Of a stretch of DNA of 64,000 nt, positions 10,509-22,246 are shown one piece after another. The notes under the pieces were generated by a model. The model did no database searches. It saw nothing but the letters and a program-made list of their open reading frames with translations, and was not told where the DNA came from. How positions within the stretch are numbered: the stretch's first letter is position 1; each line of letters begins with the position of its first letter. The translations under genes were made by a program, and so were the position numbers. This stretch comes from Hansfordia pulvinata (taxonomy: Eukaryota; Ascomycota; Sordariomycetes; Xylariales): NCBI GenBank assembly GCA_006538405.1, contig BJKQ01000009.1:2304001-2368000 (forward strand), in the 5' to 3' direction.

Positions 10509-13500
10509 ATGTCATATCGCCCACACCCTCTCAGACACACCTACACTGTCGACCTGCCCTCCGCCAGCCTGGAAAGACAGCCCTCAACAACATCCTCGTC
10601 GGCCTCGTCTGCCTACTCCAACCACTCCGTGGGCTCTTCCGCCTACAGCACACACTCCTCCGTCACCTCCAATGGTCACGGCCCCGCCACCCCCGCCGCC
10701 TACGCCCACAAGCGCGGCATGAGCGAGGCTTCTGTGCGACACTCACCCTCTCGCCCCCTCCCCCTTCCCCAGGCTCAGGATGACCCCAAGCCCAAGCCAG
10801 AAAGCATGTACAGTCTTGCCAGGCAGTCTCTCAAACCCCTCGCCCAGTCGCCCGCCTCCGGCCCTCCTTCGGCGCGCTCCACCCCTCGACATGAGAGGCA
10901 CGACCGCGGCCAGAGCCTTGATATAGGCCGTCTATCTCTGGCACCCGGGTCTCCTCTCGACCGATCCCCTGTCAAGTCGCCCGAGAGATCGCCCATCAAG
11001 TCGCCCACCAAGTCTCTCGAAAGATCTCCCGTCAAGTCGCCCGAGAAGTCGCCATCGCCTACTAAGCATGCCTCGCCGTCATATGCAGCCCGTCCTCTCC
11101 CGGCCGCTCCTGGGGCCGATCCCGCAGCCCCGCAAACACCACCGCGTCACGGTCGCCTCGACTTGGTGGACCGCGGGCAGTCCGGCGATATGGGCAGGTT
11201 TGGCACAGCCGATGGCCGGACCTCACCTTCTCCGCAACCGCGTAATGCCGCCTCCAGGCCGACCTCGATGCTGCTGACCCGGTCAGACTCTGTCCGTCCT
11301 GGGCCGCCGGGCCACTCCCACCACTCGCACACATCGAACCACTCGCCACTGGCCGCGCCCGACCTTCAACAGCTTGGTCGCTCAACCACCGATCAACTAC
11401 GAACTCTCTCCAAGCTAGCAGAGAACGGATCGCCCAACGACTTCTCCATAACGTCCCCCGAACAGGAGGTGGCAGGTCTTCGCGGACGGAGACGGCTACA
11501 GAACAGCGCCCCTAACACGCCCCGCGGCAATCGCTACGGTTTTGAAGGCCGCAATTGGATGGACAAGCAGCGCCAGTTCCTCCAGGCTTACGAATATCTG
11601 TGTCACATCGGCGAGGCGAAGGAATGGATCGAGGATATCATCAACTGCCAGATTCCGCCCATTGTCGAGCTTGAAGAGGCCCTCCGTGACGGCGTCACCT
11701 TGGCCGAGGTAGTGGAAGCCTTGACCCCTGACCGACGAACGCGCATCTTCCGCCATCCGCGTCTCCAGGCGCGCCATTGGGACAATATTGCCGCTTTCTT
11801 CCGCTACCTTGACGAGGTCGAGATGCCCGACCTATTCCGATTCGAACTCATTGATCTATACGAGAAGAAGAACATCCCCAAGGTCATCTACTGTATTCAT
11901 GCTCTCAGCTGGCTCCTGTTCCGCAAGGGCATCGTCGACTTCCGGATAGGGAACCTTGTGGGCCAGCTGGAGTTCGAGCACCATGAATTGGAGGCCATGC
12001 AGAAGGGGTTGGACAAGCTTGGAGTGAACATGCCTAGTTTTGGCAATATGGGAGCCGACTTTGGTGTGCAGCCACCCACGCCCGAGCCCGAGGAGACAGA
12101 AGAGGAGCGCATCGACCGGGAGCTCGCGGAAAATGAAGGCATGATCGTGGACCTCCAAGCTCAGATTCGTGGCGCGACGCTGCGCATGCAACTGGCCGAT
12201 GTCATGCAAAACCTCTGGGACTCTGAGGACTGGATCGTTGATCTTCAGTCGCGGATCCGCGGAGACTTCTCTCGTCAAATTTCGGGCTACCGGCTCGAGA
12301 TGAGACGGTTTGCGGTGAACTTGCAGAGCGCGGCGCGCGGCTGCCTGCTCCGCAACAGAATGGCGCACGAGGAGGACATGAAGCGATTTGCGATCATTCT
12401 GCAGAGCGCGGCGCGCGGGTTCTTGGTCCGCAACAGCATGGCTCGCCAGCAGCAATTTTGGAAGAGCCGGGAGAAGGACGTTGTTCAGATTCAGAGTATG
12501 TTGCGAGCTAGAAAAGCTCGCTCCCAGGTGCAGCACACACGTTCCCAACTCCAACTTGCAGACGGCCCGATCCGGAGCATCCAGGCCCATCTCCGAGGTT
12601 ATCTTCAAAGGGAGCAAGTCACCGCCCAACAAGAAGAGACCAGCCTGGCATCCGGCCCTGTCATGGACCTTCAGTCAGCTATCAGGGGAATGCTCGCCCG
12701 AGAAAAGGTCGGCCAGGACATGTACCTGCTAAGCAGGGAGGAGAATTCGATCGAAGGCCTGCAAGCCAACATACGAGCGATGCTGTCCCGAAACATCCTC
12801 CAACGCCAGCAGGCCTCTCTCGAGTCCTTCACTCCCCAATGGGAGAGGCTCCAGGCCGCATCCCGTGGTGTTCAGCAGAGACAAGAGATTACGACATTGA
12901 AGGCAGAGCTCCGACAACACACGACGGAGCTTGGTTCTCTGCAGGCTCACATTCGCGCTGCAGCTGTTCGCCGGAATGTCGTCGATAAGCTAGATGCGTT
13001 ATCCGATAACGAAGAAGCCATCGTACAACTCCAAGCTTTGGCACGGGCTATGCTAGAACGACAACGTATAGCGGACGAACTCGATTCTCTCGACGCCCAG
13101 ACAGATGCCATCACGGACCTTCAATCGCGGATTCGCGGGTGTCTGTCTAGGGAGCAACACAGCAACTTCCTCGACGAGCTGGAGACCCACGAGGACGAAA
13201 TCACCTCCCTCCAGGGTCTGTCCCGTGCCATGCTTCTCCGCGCCCGGGTCGGCGACCTCCTCAACGAGCTGGATGAGAGCGAAGAAGCCGTCGTCGACTT
13301 TCAAGCCCAGGCGAAGGCATTCATTGTCCGCGCGAAATTCGTGGAGAAGAAGAAGCACTTCAATGAGAACATGTCCAAGGTGGTCAAGATTCAAAGCTTC
13401 GTCCGTGGCAAACTTCAGGGTGAGGCTTACAAGGGCCTCACCACTGGCAAGAACCCCCCTGTTGGTGCCGTCAAGAACTTTGTCCATCTTCTGAACGATA

Positions 13501-15894
13501 GCGACTTTGACTTCAACGAGGAAGTCGAGTTTGAGCGTCTGCGGAAGACGGTTGTCCAACAGGTCCGCCAGAACGAGATGCTTGAGCAGTACATTGACCA
13601 GCTTGATATCAAGATCGCCCTGCTCGTCAAGAACAAGATCACCATCGACGAGGTTGTTCGGCATCAAAGCAACTACGGCGGCCACACCAGCAGCCTTCTC
13701 GCCAACACCTCCATTTCCTCCGCGAACCAATTTGATCTCAAGGCGCTGAACAAATCCTCGAGAAAGAAGTTGGAATCCTACCAACAGCTGTTCTTCAACC
13801 TGCAGACCCAGCCTCAATACCTCGCACGCCTGTTCAAGCGCCTCCGCGAGCAGGGGACAGCCGATAAAGAGTCGAAGCGTATCGAGCATCTGATGATGGG
13901 TCTTTTTGGGTACGCCCAGAAACGCAGGGAGGAGTACTACCTTTTGAAGCTGCTGTCAAAGTCGATTCGTGAGGAGGTTGAGACCTGCCAATCACCCCAA
14001 GATTTCCTCCGCGGCAACTTCTTCTGGTCCAAGCTCTTCAACAACTACACCCGATCACCGCGCGACCGAAAGTATCTGCGAGACCTCTTTGCGCCCCTCA
14101 TCCGCGACAACATCATCGAAGACCCGGCTCTGGACTTGGAGAGTGACCCCATGCAAATCTACCGCTCAGCCATTAACAACGAAGAGCTGCGGACTGGACG
14201 ACCTAGCCAAAGGCCCCTGGATATTCCCCGAGATGCCGCAATCAAGGACCAAGAGACTCGCGAACTCTTCATCGACCACCTGCGTGACCTTAGAGAGATT
14301 AGCGACCAGTTCTTTGTCGCTTTGGAAGATCTGCTCCCTCGCATGCCCTACGGTCTGCGATTTATCTGCCAGCAGATCTTTGAAGCGCTCCAGCAGCGAT
14401 TCAGAAGAGAGCCACCTCACCATGTCCTCCAACTGGTCAGCAACTGGGTCTGGCGTTTCTACCTGCAGCCCGCGTTGGTGAACCCTGAGCAGGTTGGCGT
14501 CATTGAGAAGACGCTCAGCCCGCTGCAAAAGCGCAACCTGGGAGAGGTCGCCAAGGTCCTGGGCCAAGTTGCTTCCGGCCGCCCCTTTGGCGGCGAGAAC
14601 ATTTACTTGCAGCCTCTCAATGCATTCATTGGCGAGTCGATTGAGCGCCTGGCCCACATCACCAACAGTCTCATATCTGTCCCAGACGCCGAACGCACCT
14701 TTGATATCGACGAGTTCAACGATCTATACGCCAAGAACAAGCCGACGCTTTACATCAAGATGACCGACATCTTCGCTGTCCACACTTTGGTTGCACAGGA
14801 GCTTCCCACCATGTGCCCAGGACGTGATGACGTCCTCCGCGAAATCATGCAGGACCTCGGAAGTGCCAAGAACAACGAAAGCGAGATGTTTGGGGCTGGC
14901 TCCTCGGACATTCAAATGTTCCTGACACCCAAGCTGCACGATATGGACGACCCCGAAGCTAATGTCAAGGCCCTGTTCATGGAGACCAAGCGATGCATTC
15001 TGTACATCATTCGCGTGCAGACCGGCAGCAACCTCCTGGAGATCTTGGTCCGCCCGCCAACTCCCGAAGACGAGCACAAATGGCAGTCCGTTCTGCGCGA
15101 GGACTTCATGTCTGGAGAGAACACCAAGGGAGCCTACTCCGATGTCAACATGGTGGACGTGACTCGGATGTCGTACTATGACATGAAGCGCAACGCCCTG
15201 GAGAACATTATGCATCTCGAGCAGATGGGTCGCGTCTCCAAGCAAAACTACTACCAGGACGTGCTGAATGCCATTGCTCTCGACATCCGGACCAAGAGTC
15301 GTCGTCGTATCCAACGTCAGCGCGAACTCGAGGGTGTTCGCTTGACCCTGGGCAACCTGCACCAAAAAGCCAAGTACCTCGAGCAGCAGCGCAAGAGCTA
15401 TGATGACTACATTGAGCAGGCTATGGCGACCCTGCAGAAGAACAAGGGGTGAGTCGAGCCGATACACAAGAAGACTACTGGACGCGCGCTAACAGATCGG
15501 CAGGAAAAAACGCTTCTTGCTTCCATTCACCAAGCAATACAACCACCAACGCGAACTCGAGCGGACAGGCCGGGTGCCCAAGTTCGGCTCGTACAAGTAC
15601 AGTGTTCGGGCTCTCGCTGAGAAGGGCGTTGTGGTGGCCTGGCAAGGTGTTCCCGACCGCGATTGGGGGGCTATTAACCTGACCATATCGTGTGACGAAG
15701 TCGGCATATTCAACCTGGAAGGCAGCCGCGGCCACATCCAGATCCCGGGCGCCAGTGCCCAGATGCCTATCGAACACCTACTCCAGGCCCAATTCGAGGC
15801 CCACCAGTTCATGAACATGTTCGAAGGCAACCTCCGCCTCAACGTCAACCTTCTGCTCCATCTGCTTTACAAGAAGTTTTACCGGACCCAGTAG
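10509..15894 (+). CDS. iqg1: IQGAP family RasGAP-domain cytokinesis scaffold (Iqg1/Rng2 orthologue)
   Basis: Large scaffold that in yeasts links actin, myosin light chains, calmodulin and Cdc42 at the contractile ring. Exons are 10509-15448 and 15504-15894; the 55-bp intron has a GCTAAC branch. The product is 1776 residues. ATG 10509 (MSYRPHPL) is the first ATG of the frame; the upstream extension begins only with GTG. Order: a disordered Ser/Pro-rich N terminus (1-335) with a dense SPVK/SPIK/SPEK block at about 150-185; a calponin-homology domain (about 341-510, with RNWMDKQRQFLQAYEYLCH and LPSYNIP-like core replaced by FELIDLYEKKNIPK); about 15 degenerate IQ repeats (about 544-960); a RasGAP-related domain (about 1145-1415, with FLRGNFFWSKLFNNYTRSPRDR); and a RasGAP C-terminal domain extending into exon 2. 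IQGAPs generally bind rather than activate Rho-family GTPases. No frame lesions over 5.3 kb. Function is inferred from orthology. Confidence 0.95.
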
Positions 15895-17095
15895 TGGACT
15901 CTTACCAGCAATGCCAGTTCGAGGCGGCAGGCTGTCTCGCGAGAACGGGGCGACCGGCGCGAGTGTTGTATTTGTTTGTCTGTTACACGAAGCGACGGAG
16001 TTATCAGTGACTTTTGGGTTTCCAGGGCGGGTCGGTTTGGATGGTACGGGAGTTGAGGGCCTCTTTCAACATACAACGGAGGGGCCTGGGAAGGTAAATA
16101 TCGCTGTGTCTACGGGCAGGATAGGATCACCACAAGAGGGGTACTTACTCCATTCTATCATCGTGTCTGATCTTTTCGATAAGGTGTCTTGGCCGGGGCT
16201 GTATAGCGGTGGAAAGGAGAAGGACGGGATACACAGCATGGTACTGGTTTGATGTATGCATGAATGGAATTGCTGGCTCAGGGGTAACTGGTGTAGAGCA
16301 CGGGTGATTGGGTCGTCTTTGATCATAGACCGATCGATGTCCTCGGAGGCTGGCGACCACTGGCGCATTCTCCGATGAGCCGTCGATTCTCTTGCCGCGG
16401 ACTTTTGCATCTGTCTGGGCGTTTATTCACTTATTACGCATGATAACCCCCCCCCCCCCCCTTTGATCATGTGCTACGCGGTAGGCGTGGAAGTAATGGA
16501 TATAAAATATATATGCAAGAGAACTTTGTTCTGCTGTGTGCGTGGTATCTGCTTGCGTCCATGAGTCATGTCTAAGTACGGTAATGTTCGCGCCATTGAA
16601 TGAATTGAAGACATGAGTGTTCCCTTTTTAGAGAAAAGACAATAAAAAAATAAAAATAAAAATGAACCCCGATAAATACACGTCTTCGGCCCGCCGCTGT
16701 GGGTGACGCTGCCTCTCTGCTCTGCTGCGTCACCGCCTCCCTCTCTCCACGCGGGCGCTCGGCGTCGACGGGGGTGCCTTCTTGTCGCTGCGCACGTCGA
16801 TCTCGGTCGTCACGGCTATGCGAAGCCCTTGGGCGCGGCGCTCGGGTATCTCTGTACTGTTTTTCCGGGGGGTGGGAAGTTAGTACGGGCACTTCCACTA
16901 TTTTTCTCCTTTATTATTTTTCCCTTTTTTTCTCACATTATACTCTAGAATCCAGAAATTTCTTCTTCATTGGTTTCGCGAGCGTAGGAAATAAAAGAAG
17001 AGGGGGGGGGGGGGGGGAGAGAAAGCACAAGCGCTTACATAATATGTTCTCCTGGCTCGACATGCCCTCCGAGTCGAAACCCGCGGCCGTTGCCG
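15895..17095. other. Convergent 3' region, IQGAP / Pth11-like receptor
   Basis: About 1.2 kb between two convergent genes. It contains a C14 run (about 16448-16461), an AT-rich spot (TATAAAATATATATG near 16501, possibly 3'-end signals), the A-rich stretch AATAAAAAAATAAAAATAAA near 16642, and a G14 run (about 17004-17017). Minus-strand frame 17035-17298 overlaps the receptor tail and is not called. No gene is seen. Confidence 0.5.
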
Positions 17096-19068
17096 TCATC
17101 GTCGTTGCCATTGTGGCGTCGGCGTCGGCGTTGGAGCGGTAGTGGTGGACCGCCGCCGCCGCTGCCCTGCTGTTGTTGCTGTTGCTGTGCGCTGTGCTGG
17201 AGTGGGGGAGTAGGGGGAGGAGGGGGAGGAGCGCTGGCCGAAGGCGTCGTCGGTGGCGTGGTCGTCGAGCTCGAAGCCCGCCTCGCCGTCGTTGTCACGG
17301 CGCGCCGTCGTGGACGTGACCTGGTGGCGCGAGCGGCGTTGCTGCTGTCTCGCGGCGTGCGACAGCGGCCTTCCCGCGCCGTCCGTGGCGGTACTCGTGG
17401 TGGTTATGCCGATGGCGGCGGCCTTTGCCAGCCCCGTGATGTCGTCGTCGTCGTCGTTGTCGCGGTCGCGCGGTCGGCTGCCGGCGGCGTATTGCCGGTG
17501 GTCGTGTTGCTGGTGCTGGTGCTGGAGACGCCCGCCACCGCCGCTCTGGAAGCCGTCGCCGCTGCGCCCGTAGTACTGGTAGTAGTTGTTGGACGAGTTG
17601 AGCTTGAGGAAGCGGCCCAGCATGGGCTTGAGGGCGTGGGCGCAGGCTGCGACTATGCCCGTGTTGAGCTGGACGCTGTTTTTGGGGGGGGAGGGAGAGA
17701 GAATGTTAGTAAGCTGGACTTTCTTTGATTGTGTCGTGCCGAATCATGGGCAGCGTTTGCTTGTTCTGTCTGACGGAGGGGCCACCAAGGGAAGGAGGAA
17801 GAACTTACAAGCCCCAAACCTGGACGGACTGATCACTGTGTTGGTTGATCGGAGTGTTAGCTTCCCCCCTGCGAATTCTCCTCGCGCTTTATAGATGGGC
17901 GTGCTTCGCACGCCCAGCGGGGAAAGGGGGGTGAGAGAGGGAGAGGGGGAGCCTTACAAGGTCTTGTCTTTGTTCTTGGTGAAGGCGATTTGGTAGACGG
18001 CCTTGACGATGCCCATCGCGACGGCGCTGCAGGAAAAAAAAAAAGTCAGTCTCTACTTCCACTCGCCGGGCTGGAAGCGCTCGGGTCTGCCCGCACTCAC
18101 ATGTAGCCCAGACTCAGCATCAGGATCAGGTATATGCGCTTCCGCTTCTTCATCTGGAGCTCCCATATGATCTTGACCGGGAGCGTCGCGAAGCAGATGT
18201 CGGTGAATATGTTGAAGCCTGGATCGGCACCCGTCAGCCGCGCTTCTCGGGCAATGATGAGGGACTCGTGGGACTTGGCTTACCTGTGTTGGCCAGGCCA
18301 AACTGCATGAACAGGACGATCGAGTAGCACTTGGGGTTGAGGGTCTTGTCCCAGAACCCGGCGACGGGCTGGCACCACAGGATCAGAGACAGCCAGGCCA
18401 GGATGGTGTACATGACGATGAAGACTGCGTGCGGGTTCCGAGGTCAGTCGTTTTCCCCAAGTCAGCGTGTGCGAGTGTGAGAAAGAGGGGTGGGGAGGGG
18501 AATCGCTTACCCATCAACGTCCATATCGTGCGGGTGTACCACCTGGTCTTGCTGAGCCTCATTAGCGACAGGCCGATGGACAGCTTCAGCGCCCCCAGCG
18601 CGGTCATGGCGGACACGAGCGACTGGACGAAGCTCAGCTTGTTGAACATGACATAGTCGCGCGTGCCGATGGTGTCCTGGTGCCTCCCCAGCCCGCAGAA
18701 CCCTTGCAGGATGAAGCAGAGCATGCCGACCATGGCTCCCAGCTGTATCGCAATGCTTCTTGTCAGTCTGACGACCAGCAGCAGCCTCCAAGGGAAGGGA
18801 AGAGGAGGGGGGGGGGGGCGTGCTTCGACTCCACGCCTCCCAAAGGGTTTCTTGGTTTTTGTTCTTGGCTGTCCTCACTTACCACGGTCAGGATCATCAT
18901 GGCGTCGTCCTTGCCGGCCGACTTGACGACGTAGAAGCGGACGTAGAAGCGCGCACCGGCGGCCAGCAGGGCCAGGGCGTGGAAGCAGCCGGTCAGAACC
19001 AGGATGCCGGCGAGATGGCTCTCTGCGGCCCTCGCCGGGTCGACGGCGGGGGCGCCGGAGGCCGTCAT
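17096..19068 (-). CDS. Pth11-like rhodopsin-fold integral membrane protein
   Basis: Seven-helix receptor-like protein of the fungal 'rhodopsin domain' (Pth11-related) family; ligand unknown. I derive seven exons: 18883-19068, 18511-18742, 18284-18424, 18101-18218, 17958-18026, 17809-17835 and 17096-17675. All splice phases agree and the product is 450 residues. Exon 6 is only 27 nt (DQSVQVWG). Family motifs: ARFYVRFYVVKSAGKDDAMM at helix 2, the glycine-rich second-loop GLGRHQDTI, LSLMRLSKTRWYTRTIW, WCQPVAGFWDK, GFNIFTDICFATLPVKIIW, MSLGYIAVAMGIVKAVY and VQLNTGIVAACAHALKPM before the cytoplasmic tail. The roughly 175-residue tail is low complexity (Gln/His-rich, six-Asp run, Pro/Thr-rich). No CFEM domain precedes the helices, so it is the non-CFEM subtype. 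The exact C terminus is less certain because another frame stays open there. Confidence 0.88.
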
Positions 19069-20004
19069 GGCTGCTGGGACTGTTTGCGAGGCGTGCCTTT
19101 GTAGGTAGGCACTACTCGTAATTACCTATTATCTTGCGCGCGGAGGAACGAGAGGCGCGCGGCTTTTCGAGACCAGCAGCGGGCACGTCGTGAGGATTCC
19201 AACAGTCCGGCTGCCGAAGGCCAAGGCGACGACGAGGGCGACGGAGACAGAGACACGGGCATGTGGGATCTTTAGACAGATCTTGGGAGACGGACACCCT
19301 AAGTGGCACCGGAGAACCCACGACTGCGACTTCTGGAAACCAGAGCCCGAAACCACAACCAGAAACAGAAACAGGAACAGCCGACGCGTTCCATCGCCGG
19401 AGTAATCGAGCACGGACAGGCAGACAACCAGGCAGACAAGACGGACAAGCAGACAAGGGGGGGAGGGCGGGCACCGCAGCACATCACAGCACAGGATAAG
19501 ACCGCACTGTTGCGGAACCCCAGTGCACCAGGGGGCCGATCTGCCTTCCCAAGATGGAGCCCGCGTGGTGTCTGTATCATACAGAAGGATAAGGAGGGAC
19601 GCTGAGCCCGACGGGGCTCTCAGAATTACTCGTACGAGTACTGAGCAGAGAGCAGAGAGCATGGACCTGACCGAATCGGCGCCTCGCCACCGAGACTGTA
19701 CTCGTACTCGCAGCCTGCGTGGCGGGCTTTAGGGGGAGGGGTGAAGAGTTCTCCCATGCTGCCGATGCGACTCTGATGCCACGGCATTTGCACGTGTTTG
19801 GGAAGGTCCTGTCGAGCCGGGGTCAGGGCCACCATGGCTGGAGCCCGGAGCTCGGACGCCGGGCGGAAAACGGGGACACGGTTCGAGGTCGCAGGAGGGA
19901 TCCGACGGAACCCCATCGGGTACTCGTAGATCTACTCGGGTAGGTAGGCAGATTACTGGATATATCAAGCAGGGAAGGCGGCCAAGTGCCTCCTGGTCTA
20001 CTTG

Positions 20005-20006
<2 letters not shown>

Positions 20007-20038
<32 letters not shown>
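20007..20038. repeat. GA dinucleotide microsatellite
   Basis: Uninterrupted GA units for about 32 bp, followed by a G10 run (about 20051-20060), in the intergenic block upstream of the tyrosinase-like gene. Confidence 0.85.
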
Positions 20039-20048
<10 letters not shown>

Positions 20049-20277
20049 AAGGGGGGGGGGGAATGTGCCATCTAGCCGCCCTGCTCGTGGTCTTGGAGAA
20101 GGTTGCGCTTCCCAGGCCAAGCGACGTTGCTCCCTTTCGACTTGAGAGGGGGGGAGAACGAGGGTGTTCTGCGCGTCGTAAACAACGCTCGAGGCTGGCT
20201 GGCTCGGTATACTAAAAGGCTTGAAGCCAAAAAGGGGGGCTCTTCCATCTTGGTCATGCTCTTGGCAGACCGACAGC

Positions 20278-20335
20278 GTACCTAGGTACCTACCTTACAT
20301 AGGTATGTAAGGTATGTAAGGTAGGTACCTACATA
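20278..20335. repeat. TACCT/AGGTA palindromic array
   Basis: Alternating TACCTAGGTACCTACCTTAC and AGGTATGTAAGGTATGTAAG blocks give an imperfect palindrome that could fold as a hairpin. A similar arrangement lies at 20652-20692. Both are in gene-free DNA. Confidence 0.7.
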
Positions 20336-22246
20336 TCCGTCCAAAGTACTCGTACACTCGTCAGCCGCCGGGGTGATGGGCCTGTTGCGCGGTTTGCCGC
20401 CTCATCCAATGCTTGTCGAGCTGGAATTCTCTGCTACGAGTGCGGATAGACGCCCTGCCTGCTTGTTGCCCCTCTTTCGATCGCGGAGGATGGGCGCGAG
20501 AGCGGGCAGAGACGTCTGTGCCGTGGACGAAGGCTCGCATTCGTCGGCATTCTCCGACTCGCAATGGACATTTGGATGACCTGGTTGCAAGAGGTGAAAA
20601 TCGCTACAGGTACTCGTATGTAGGTGCTGAAGCCCCCTATTTACGTGTACATTAGGTGGTAGGTAGGTACCTCCACTTACCTACCTAATGTACAGTCTGG
20701 ATTCGAGTGGTCCCTGCACCAAGATCGAGAAACGCTCGGCTACAATACCCTGTTCCTGTCCCCGAATCGGATCCCACCACCCGACCAACCAACCGCGCAC
20801 GGCATCGTCCTGCGAGTGAGGAGTATTCCCAAGGCACTGCCGACAATGGGGAGACAGCGGGACTCCAGTCACGGAGCCCGAGTAGGTGGTGACAAGTCGT
20901 GCTCGCAACCAGGCCATACCTAAGGTGCGAGTACTCGTACTCGTAGGTGGCAGGTGGGGGGGCCATCGGCTCTCTTCAAGGCGGACCAGGTTTTCCCGGG
21001 CCTCGCCTGTCCATAACACGTCGGTCCTCTTCTTCCTCATCTTGACGACTCGTACTGCGACGACAGGCTGGCAACGTTTCATCCAGGTCCCAAAGCTGGT
21101 CTGGCCGACGACCGCCGTCGTTGACCCCTCCCTTGCTTTCGCATGGGTTTCGGGCCGTTGGGCACCCACCAGGGCCCCGGGAAGAGCATTCTCTGCTGCT
21201 TTGGCACTTCCATTTCGCCCTGTTTATTATTACATGTACCGTACCTTAATCGTTACCGGGCACCTGCGAGGGAGGAAAGGCGCTCGTAGATCCCGGACCC
21301 CCGTCCCCGGACCCCGGACCCCGGACCCCTGCTCCCAATGCCAGTGCCAGTGCCAGTGCCAGGCGTACCAGGTTATGCCAGGCTAGGCTCCCGCCTCGAT
21401 CTGCAAGATCCCTGGATCGGCCGGCGACCTCCCACTCACGAATGGAAGGTCGAGAAGCGGCCTACATGCATCAAGAGATTGCTGGCTCCCGTCCGTCTTC
21501 GCGCACGTCTCCACGCATCGGCTGCCACAGGGGTCTTTCCGCCCACTCCCCTCCCACGCCTCCCCAGCCTAGCACCTACGAGTAAATACCAGTCAGTACT
21601 CGTCCGATACTGTGGGATCACCACCTACCCACGAGTCTCGTGTCATGTCTGTCCACCGAGTTAGGTACTCGTGTATGCTTCTACTCGTAAGTCATGTATG
21701 GACAAGATGCAGCAAGGTAACACACACATTCAGCCATGCCCGGGCGGGGACAGGACTTCAAAAGCAGCCCTCATCTACTGGTATACTACTACCCAAGTTA
21801 TAGACCCGTACTCGCACTGCGCTCGGATCGTGCCAACCCGGCCCCGAATCCCCGTGCGTGTCGTTGACTCGTGGGCCCCCGCCAGCATCGTGCGAGGCTA
21901 GACGACGCAGTCCGGGGTCGAACCCGCGCAGCAAGATGAGAGGGGCACCGCACCCTCGGAACCACCCATGCCGACTCGAACATGACCAGCGAGTGCGGAT
22001 AGAAGTCGCATGAACGTGCGAGTGGGGGAGCCAGCCAGCCAAGTACGGGATCATGTGTAGCCAGCCAGCCCTCCGCGAGTAGTGGCGGGAAAAAAGAAAA
22101 AGTTCACATGTCCCACCGTCTGGTCTTCTTCTTCTCTTTGTTTCACAAGCCCGTACCAAGTCGCCGCCTGCTGCTTCCTCCCCCCATCCCTCCCATAGAC
22201 AGCCGCCAAGCCGACGGCCTCCTACCGCAAGCGGTAATCGGGCACC

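Larger units (their letters stand above)
19069..22246. other. Repeat-rich divergent intergenic region, receptor / tyrosinase-like gene
   Basis: About 3.2 kb without a recognisable gene and dense in short motifs: TACTCGTA/TACGAGTA at 19627, 19633, 19699, 19921, 20347, 20611, 20932, 20938 and 21682; an AGGTA/TACCT palindromic array at 20278-20335 and another at 20652-20692; a GA microsatellite at 20007-20038; GGACCCC-type tandem units near 21297-21330; and GTGCCA units near 21340-21360. Open frames of 60-165 codons here are unrelated to any family I know. Confidence 0.6.

Noticed and set aside
17035..17298. Alternative C terminus of the Pth11-like protein in another frame
   Set aside because: The spliced frame continues without a break to its own stop at 17096; the alternative needs a frameshift or unseen intron.
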